From Oryzias latipes (Eukaryota; Chordata; Actinopteri; Beloniformes; Adrianichthyidae): a stretch of 64,000 nt of DNA. The translations under genes were made by a program, and so were the position numbers. Position 1 is the stretch's first letter. The number at the start of each line of letters is the position of its first letter. The notes beneath the pieces are model-generated. The model was not told the origin of the DNA. It made no database searches and saw only the letters and a program-made list of their open reading frames with translations. The stretch covers positions 24,970,531-25,034,530 of the forward strand of contig NC_019866.2 in the NCBI RefSeq assembly GCF_002234675.1, given 5' to 3'. Positions 57,101 to 64,000 of this stretch are shown in pieces.

Positions 57101-60100
57101 CGAATCCTGCAGCTGTGATGGGATGTGATGGATTCATAAACGTCGGTGTCTGAGCTGGAATCTGGATCTAAACTGGACGGATGGATAACAACGATACTGC
57201 TGCTGTTTTTGTTGCTCTGCTGCTGTTAGCTCGGGGTGTGAGGGGCTGTAAGCTAGAGGGAGAAAGTGTAAACAAAAGGATGATGGGAAATAAAGGCAGG
57301 GTCACTCTGCACCAACAGTCAGAGGTGAATTTCTAAAGCAGTGTTTTTCAACCAGTGTGCCACGGTGGGAGATGGTCAAGTGTGCCGTGGGAAATTGCCC
57401 TCATTCACTGATCTAAAAACATTTCCCATCTCCAGGATTTCAGCTCTGTGTTCATCCAAACAGGCTCCGATAAAAAACTGAGTAGTTAGGAATATAAAAG
57501 ATCATAAAAGTATTTTTTCTTTGTGTTTATTTGATTCTATTAAAGACATTTTTGATAAGAATGACAGTACTGCGACTTAGCTGCAGCTTCAGCTGTTTGC
57601 GGACAAGTCCCGCCCCTTTAACTGTCTCCACCAATCATTCTTGAAGGCTTAATCACATGTCATCAGTCTGACCAATCAGAAGTGGATCAAGTCTTCACTT
57701 CCTTGTTCCAATTTAGCTCAAAAAGTCGCTCAGTTCTAACAGAAATACCATCCAAAGCTCGTCTTTAGCGGCGTAGCTTTCCACAGAATCCGGGATCAGA
57801 CCGTGGAACAAGAGAACAAAACCATGGAGCTCAGAGACGCTAGTCTTTCTGCCCTTTTGTGGCAGTTTTCACACTACATCTCCCATGATGCATTGGGTTA
57901 AAGTGACAGCGCCTCAGCGTACAATGAGTCGTCCTTGTTAAATGTCTTGAAACCACAACGAACACACAGTTTGTAAATTTTCTAACTTAACTTTTATGTC
58001 AACTTTTAGAAAAAACAGCTGCAACGTCCTGCTTTTTCTGCCACAATTATCACAAAAATCCACGTGAGATTGCGGGGGGGGGGGGGGGGTGTAGATCAAT
58101 ACAGACTATGAGTTTCTGCTTTCTCTTTTTTTATTTTTTGGATGCTGGTGTGCCGCGGGATTTTTGTCAAAGGTTAAAGTGTCGCGTGGCTCAAAAAAGG
58201 TTGAAAAAAAATGAAAGGACTCCTGCCGCTCTGCAGAAACTATGTCCACATGTTTCATCAAGACCTCTGGGAAAAGTTTGATCATAGATCAAAAGACAAT
58301 CGGCGAGGAACTTTCACAAAAAAATATATAAAATAGATTAAAACATGACTTTTTTCCGATATTTGCTCCGAAGTTTCTTGGTTCGTTCCCAAACGATCGT
58401 CTGTTGCGTCTGTTGTTTGGTTCTGTCCAGATTTGGCCTTTTTTCCTCCACACAAGAGCAGCAACATTTCTCCTTTTATGTTAGCAGGTTGGGCTGTATG
58501 GGGTTAGAAACACGGCTGATGACAGCAAACAAAGATTTCTCTTTTCTATAAAGTTATCTGGAACAGGAGTGAACATGACTGCATCCTGATTTTGAGCCTT
58601 TGCTTTGGGTAAAGTTAATCAGAAGAGAACTTCTCTGTTTGAACTGAGATAGTTTGCTTTAAGGAGAGCAGGAACTTGGAGGAAACGGGGGATGTGGTGA
58701 CATTTCGTGTGATGCTCTTAATTCTGACATTCAGCTCCAGAATGGGCTGATATTTCCTGAGAGGCCGTCTGGATTTGAACAGAAAGCTGTCTGCAGGAAC
58801 AAAGGTGCTCCTTTCAGTTTGGATCTGAGCGGGTCCAACTGTTCTGTTCAGCTGAGAACCCGTTAGAGGACAGCTAAGTGAGAACTCGTGTAAGTAATGG
58901 AATCATAACGTTTTTTAAAACGAGAAAAGTAAAGAAACACACGACCTATTGGAGGACTGATCAGAACAATGTTTATTTGGACTCTGCAGAACCAAAAGCT
59001 TCATTTTTGGGATGTGTTGAAGTCATAATCATCAATCCTGTAACCATCAACCGGTTTCCATCGTAAATGTTCCGCCACGAAAACCAGCTTTGAGCTTCTT
59101 CCTCAGACCTTCCTCTGGATTGAGGCCTGGAGCTTCTCACAGACTTTAATTATGAGTCCGGTCCACCATAATTAAAGTCTTTAGGTCCCTGTAGGTCCAC
59201 CTAAAGGTTCTGAACCAGGTCCAAGGTTTTTCAACAGCAAAATCTTCATAGTTTGATAGTTCAAACACGTCTTAGTGACTCAAGCTTTTTCTTACATCAG
59301 AATTCTCCATAAAGTCATTTTTCTGACCCCGTTGGCCCTTTTTTTGTGCTGATTTTAAGAAAATCTGCCAATGAGTTTGGAAGTTTTGTCGTATTTCTAA
59401 AGGGTGCTGTTTATGCTGTGTGACTATAATGATACCGCCATAAACATATACATTGTTTCTTGAAATAGTGCCAAACACTCCTGATCAGATAAAATCAGCC
59501 AGACTTCCCCACATTATCATACTCCCACCACATTGGAAATATCCCTGCTGAGACGAGGTTCCTTCCTTCCAGGATCCACCGGTTTGAGTTCGTCCTGATC
59601 AGTCTCAGTCTGTGTGTCTTTTTCTGTGACGGGTTGGGGGTGGGGGGGGGGTGTTCATGTAACTGGAAAAGTAAGAAAAGCCAGTGCAGCAGCAGACAAC
59701 ACATCCTGCTCGTTCTTTTTTTATTTCTGTGCCTGGACATTGACTGACTTTTTCTGGGAAATTTTCCAAGGAAGATGATCGTCTTCAAGGCAATAACAAA
59801 TGTAGTTTTCATCACCTTATGTGTTTTGTTTTTTGATAATCTCAGTCTGAAAAAAGCATCCCAACGTTCAAAACAACATTCTGTTGTTTGCCTGTGAAAA
59901 GACAACCGCAGGAAGCCAGACTTTTATTTTGAAAGCAGCTGTGAAACGCAGGTGCCGCCATCATGGATGAAGTTTGGACACACAGACATTTCTTGACCCC
60001 ACAGAAGCTTGTGGGTCATGTGGCGTGGCAAACATCCATGAGGAGAATGCGAACCCCTCCCTCATTTTTTGAGATGTAGCCCTGTTTTGGCTCCAGTACA

Positions 60101-62262
60101 CTGGCTGCCCCAGTCTCCCCTGAGATGCCCCGCCCACATCAGGGAAGTCGCAGAAGAATTAAAACAGCAAAGTTCACAGGTAAAGCCTGATCATGTGACG
60201 GCATCACGTGACGGCATCACGTGACGGCATCACGTGACGGCATCACGTGACGGCATCACGTGACGGCATCACGTGACGGCATCACGTGACGGCATCACGT
60301 GACGGCATCGTATGCTCACCTCCTGTTGTAGCTAACAAGGTTTGTTGCTCCCAGCTGCAGCAACACTTTTCGAATTCTTTGGTTCCAGTCGTTTGCCTGA
60401 CTGGAGCGGCCTTTTGAGGCGCCACGCCTCATTGACGTTGTTTTATGAAGGCCTCATAAAAACATGTCACATCTTTAAAACGAACCATAACTTTGTAACG
60501 CATGTTTCAAACATTCATCCTATACATTTATAAATGTTTTCTGCAGACATTTGTCGTTGAGATTTCATGTAGAATGCATGGGTTCTATGCACGTCTTGCA
60601 TGTTTCATGCGTGGTTCATGTATGTGTTGTAACAGTTATAAAGTGACGTGCATGTTTGAGGCAGCCGTGGTGCAGCGGTAGGGCGGTTGACCCATGATCG
60701 TAAGATTGCAGGTTCGATTCCCACCTTGCACACCTGTGTGGAAGTGTCCACCTTGCCTCTGGTGGAAGGTTAGCGCCAGTCTGAGTGAATGTGTCTGCAG
60801 AAAAGCGCTATATAAGTATATGCCATCTACCATTTAAGGTGTATCAGTGTGTTTTGCCTTTGTCTTACACGAGTTGTGTCATTGCTGTAAATTATGGGAT
60901 AGCTGGTTATTCTTTTTATTTGATGTCTTTCTGTCCTGCTGGTTGATTGAATCTGCAGAGAAACTCCTCACTTCCGTGGATTCAAACGGACGTCATCTGT
61001 GCATCTTTGATCGGTCAAAGTTCAACCTGTTCAACCTGTCAACGCAGGTTCAATGGCCGTGCATTTTGTCTGTAAAGCCTGAAAACAGATCATGTGTAGC
61101 AATGTTTTGAACGCAGAAGCCCAAAATGCGCATTCATTCTCATTTGCATCAACTTTTCATCAAAAGTGTCTGGTTGAACGTGTGTTGCAGAGGGCGGCGT
61201 GATCCTAGCTTCAGAGTCAGACATGACGTCTGCACTCTAAACTGAAAAAGAGTGAATTCTTCAAATTGAGCTGAAGGCTCTGCCGCCCAGTCTAGTCTAG
61301 GAAATTCTGTGAGCAGATCCTGTCGGCTGAGAACAGAGTGTTCTATTTGGAAAATACAAAACCATGAACACTTTGAGATGAGCCGCAGCTTTTCTGTCCA
61401 CAGCTTTGTATGTTTGAAGGTTTCTCTATCAGGCAGCAACGAAGAGAAACTGAAACTGGTGAAATATTCCCACATCTGTGTTCGCATCTGGAGATGATGA
61501 TCAACAATAAAAGGAAACAAATGCTTGAGATGGGAACATGTTTTTCTGATAGTTAAATATGTCCATTATTACTTGGAATATATGCAAAAGTAAAACATTT
61601 TGGTAAAAATGGAGGAAATGTCCTGAACCTGGACACAAATGACCTCCTGAGGAGGAGGAGGAGGAGACAGCAGCAGCTGTGATGACAGACGGGTGGTGAC
61701 CTGATGACTGCAGGGATCCAAAACTGTCTTAAGCTTGGAGTCTGTCCGTTCTGATGGGAGCAGAACCGGTTTGTTCCTGAGGAGATGGAGGAAGACTGAA
61801 GCCTGAGCAGATGTGGAGGTTTGATCCCTCCTGTTCCTGTAGGGAACGCTGAAGAGGCGGTTCTGTTCCGTTTTCAGACTCCACCATGTTTTTCTCAGGT
61901 TGTTTGTTTACTCCGAGGACCTTCACACCCACATTTTTCTACTCTTTTCACAAAAGACCTCCATGGATCTTCTGAAGGAGATGTTAATGCAGGAAACCTT
62001 CAGCTCCTGGTGGTCAAACTGCATCACAAACGCCTGAAATATGGCTTCATGTCTGTGTGTCTGCTGCTGCTGTGAGAGGAAGTCTAACCTGACAAACCTG
62101 TGCTCCTCAGCCTCATGTACGGCAGCTCCAGGTCATCCCACCCGGACTCAGAACTCCTCCACAGGCAGGCCTACGCCCCCCCTCACCCGCTTCAAGGCTA
62201 TTCAACCAACCACCATCCAGGAAGACAAGGCGGAGGATGGGGCACTGCTGGTCGCACCATCG
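51165..62262 (+). CDS. prr12: PRR12 N-terminus (proline-rich protein 12), first two coding exons, continues off the right edge
   Basis: PRR12 is a large (about 2000 aa in human) nuclear proline-rich protein with AT-hook motifs; haploinsufficiency in human affects brain and eye development. Only its start is here. Exon 1 (51165-51241, 77 bases) codes [20 protein letters not shown] then YDRKPR, very close to human [20 protein letters not shown]. Exon 2 (62111 to about 62262) codes [19 protein letters not shown], then [19 protein letters not shown], again close to human. Phase 2 joins them (AG|C gives Ser). The 3' end of exon 2 is set at the donor GTAAGG (62263), which adds a short segment absent from my memory of the human protein. 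The next exon (expected LSGLFDTGL) is not in the window. Intron 1 is 10.9 kb. Confidence 0.93.
51242..54524. other. prr12 intron 1, 5' part
   Basis: CpG island to about 52130, then AT-rich unique-looking sequence (52260-54520). No exon, RNA gene or named element seen. Confidence 0.4.
54525..55638. mobile_element. 1114-bp hAT-type element, perfect 8-bp duplication
   Basis: Ends CAGGGGTCGGGAACCTTTTT and, reversed, CAGGGGTCGGGAACCTAT, with the common GAGCCATA sub-terminal blocks. GTCTAGCT flanks both sides exactly (54517-54524, 55639-55646). No transposase remains. It lies in prr12 intron 1. Confidence 0.93.
55647..56944. other. prr12 intron 1, unassigned part
   Basis: No gene or confidently named repeat. 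The GC-richer section 55840-56240 might be an old element but has no partner in the window. Confidence 0.4.
56945..57338 (-). repeat. Interspersed repeat family A, copy 5, split by element D
   Basis: Begins at the CACTCCAATGAAAATGGTG terminus. The minus strand reads [20 protein letters not shown]. Its sequence resumes after element D at about 58214 (GGACTCCTGCCGCTCTGCAG). Confidence 0.75.
57339..58213. mobile_element. hAT-type element D, copy 2, nearly full length
   Basis: Starts CAGTGTTTTTCAACCAGTGT then GCCACGG; the other end reversed is TTTTTTTCAACCTTTTTTGA then GCCACGCG, with GTGTGCCGCGGGAT inside. It sits inside a family A copy, so it is younger than that copy. The right-hand target duplication is not preserved. 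A G14 run lies at about 58076. Confidence 0.82.
58300..60190. other. prr12 intron 1, unassigned part
   Basis: No exon or named element. A G9-type run lies at about 59642. Confidence 0.4.
60191..60307. repeat. 13-bp tandem array of CACGTG boxes
   Basis: Nine units of TCACGTGACGGCA; the first reads TCATGTG, the other eight keep the perfect CACGTG palindrome. Each TCACGTGAC matches an M-box/CLEAR/USF-type site, and each TGACG a CRE half site. It lies in prr12 intron 1, 9 kb after exon 1. Confidence 0.95.
60659..60838 (+). mobile_element. tRNA-derived SINE
   Basis: Has an A-box-like GTGGTGCAGCGGTAGGGCGG (60667) and a B-box GGTTCGATTCC (60711-60721), a central CTCTGGTGGAAGGTTAGCGCC block, and the 3' end AAAGCGCTATATAAGTATAT, the tail type of widespread fish SINEs. 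It is better preserved than the copy at 1232. It lies in prr12 intron 1. Confidence 0.85.
60839..62110. other. End of prr12 intron 1
   Basis: Nothing recognised apart from the exon 2 acceptor CTGTGCTCCTCAG ending at 62110. Confidence 0.45.
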
Positions 62263-64000
62263 GTAAGGAGGGATGGAGGGAAAAACATCGCTCCGTTATT
62301 CCTTTTGTTTCTTTTAAGCTGTGGACTTTTCCACAAAAGTTGCAACTCCAGATCTGTTTTTATAGAATGGAAACACTAGAGCCGTTCAGATCAAAGAAAG
62401 TGAATTGGACCTCTGGTTTGAGGGAGAGAGGGGAGATTTACTGAAGAATAAATGAGATTTCATTCATTTACAGATAACAGCCTCATTGTTACCATGAAAG
62501 TTTTCAACTCCAGTTTTTGGAATTAGAGAGAAAGTCTGGATCATTTTCTGATCCTTTCTTTTGTTGTTTTTTTTTGGAAAAACAACTTTTTTTTAACTGA
62601 AAATAAGTATAAAGTAACTAAAAATAAAAATATACATTTGATAATAAACTCCAAGCTGCAGAGAAAACACATTTCTATTTCTTTAACCTCTATTTTACCA
62701 GGAAGTCCCTTTAGATAAAATCTCTTTTTCCAGAGAGACCTGCCCCCCCCCCCCCCCCCCCACGCACAAAACAAACAGGTCGGGTACCGCCTTCCACACA
62801 GAGACGCTCACAGGTCCCTGTTTGCAAATCTGAAGTCTTTGGTGACAGATCCAATTCTGTCCTTTCACGTCAAGCCTTTCGTCTTCAAAGTCCGGGTTCA
62901 AATGAATCTTTCTTGGCCACAGATACTTCAAACAGCTTGTGGGGACATGATGTTGGTGATTCTGCATCCAAAGTGAGTCGTGATTTTCTATTTGAGTCCG
63001 GATGGTGACGTCCTGAAGAATAAAACCAGTGATCAGTGTCTGACACGTCAATGCAACTCAAGTCAGGCCATCGAGTCCAAGTCTCCATCCCTGAGACTCG
63101 GCCTTGTTCGCGTGTGCTGGTCCAGAGGCTGAGGGAAAGCAGAGGGAGGGGTCAGGAGGGGAATGTGTAAACTAGGGGTGCGTATCGGCAAGAGTCTGGA
63201 GATACCAATCGTAGAAAGGGAACAGTCAACATGGTCTGATTTCCACAACCAAATAGAATTGTTATAATTGCTATAATAGAATGAATGTGCCTTAACCAAT
63301 AAGGTTCTAAAAGTATGATTGAGTAAATAAAGATATGTTTATTTTCAACATTAATGTAAATTCTCCAGAACTGTTAATTGGTTCCGGAGTCTGAACGGTG
63401 CTTCAAAAATAAAGGAAAAAACAAGCAAAACACTAATTCTTTCCAGAAAGTGATGATGATGATGAGGCAGCATGACAGGATGAAGGAGACGCTTTAACCT
63501 GGCTAAGACGCTTTGTGTCCATGACCGTCTGCAGCTCTGGATTTCACCAAGGATTATCAAATGAATATCACCATATTTTGCTGAAACTACGTTTTCCAAC
63601 ACCCCTAGTGTAAACCGTGGGGATGACTCTATGTGGCGCCCCCTGCAGGGGGCAGCTGAAAGGAAAAGCAGACTGTGAGCGTTCAGCGCCAGCTATTGCA
63701 GATGATAGTTTTATTGATCATCTAAGGGTGGCTGTAAGGGACATATGCAGAGGAGGCTTTAATGCAGAGAGGGCTGGACATGGAGAGCTGCCTCCAAACC
63801 CAGATCAACCATGAGGGGGGGGGGGGGGGGGTCTGAAGGGCTGCTGGAGGAAACCTGGGACTGTGTGAAGATGTCCTGTGCAAAGAGGAGGAAGACGCTG
63901 AGGCAGATCAGGTAGAGGGACCGCTAAGGCGGAACCGAGCTGGTGTGCTGGGTGGCAGAGAAGCAGCTGCAGTCAGACCCAAGCAGGAAATCACTTCTAG
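62263..64000. other. prr12 intron 2, partial
   Basis: Contains a C18-type run (about 62742-62761), a G18-type run (about 63797-63814) and no recognised exon. The right end from about 63640 is GC-richer and might be repeat-derived; unassigned. Confidence 0.45.

Noticed and set aside
1-64000. CRISPR arrays, operons or other bacterial systems
   Set aside because: The tandem arrays have no spacer structure. The DNA is intron-bearing vertebrate sequence.

Overview
The window is vertebrate nuclear DNA, and by every indication a ray-finned (percomorph-like) teleost. The genes are split by short GT-AG introns. Intergenic and intronic space is crowded with teleost-style hAT-type short elements, a Tc1-like element whose terminal and coding pattern is familiar from fish, tRNA-derived SINEs and LINE 3' ends. 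The species cannot be fixed from the sequence alone. A medaka-like fish is possible but unproven.

Layout. (1) 1-229 is a 23-bp satellite cut by the window edge. (2) 504-1966 (+) holds the last three exons of a gene that looks like ENGASE. (3) 3544-8661 (-) is complete scpep1 (retinoid-inducible serine carboxypeptidase), 13 exons and 437 codons, tail-to-tail with ENGASE. (4) 9550-15788 (+) is complete coil (coilin), 7 exons and 480 codons, head-to-head with scpep1 across an 0.9-kb shared promoter region. Coilin intron 3 carries a 2.2-kb CAGCTG-rich 15-bp tandem array. (5) 15.9-20.8 kb is a repeat-filled spacer. (6) 21036-25964 (+) encodes a 370-residue dual-specificity phosphatase with a DUSP8/16-like catalytic core and no visible rhodanese domain. 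(7) 27090-38791 (+) is complete rras (196 codons, CAAX box CVLL). (8) 41960-50489 (+) is complete prrg2 (221 codons: Gla domain, one membrane segment, PY motifs). (9) 51165 onward (+) holds the first two coding exons of prr12, which runs off the right edge.

All exon junctions of scpep1, coil, rras, prrg2 and the phosphatase were followed base by base. Splice phases match at each junction and the summed coding lengths are exact multiples of three. ENGASE, SCPEP1 and COIL lie on the long arm of human chromosome 17. RRAS, PRRG2 and PRR12 lie together in human 19q13.33. The window therefore joins two blocks that are separate in human.

The genes do not form one pathway. Their products act in glycan and lysosomal protein turnover (ENGASE, SCPEP1), Cajal bodies (coilin), MAPK or other phosphosignalling (the DUSP), Ras-type GTPase signalling (R-Ras), vitamin-K-dependent membrane signalling (PRRG2) and nuclear regulation (PRR12). 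No convincing new multi-gene system is visible. The most notable non-coding signals are a pair of lysosomal CLEAR-type sites next to the scpep1 start, the coilin intron array, a 13-bp CACGTG array in prr12 intron 1, a repeat family with a shared short reading frame, and several short DNA elements with readable 8-bp target duplications.
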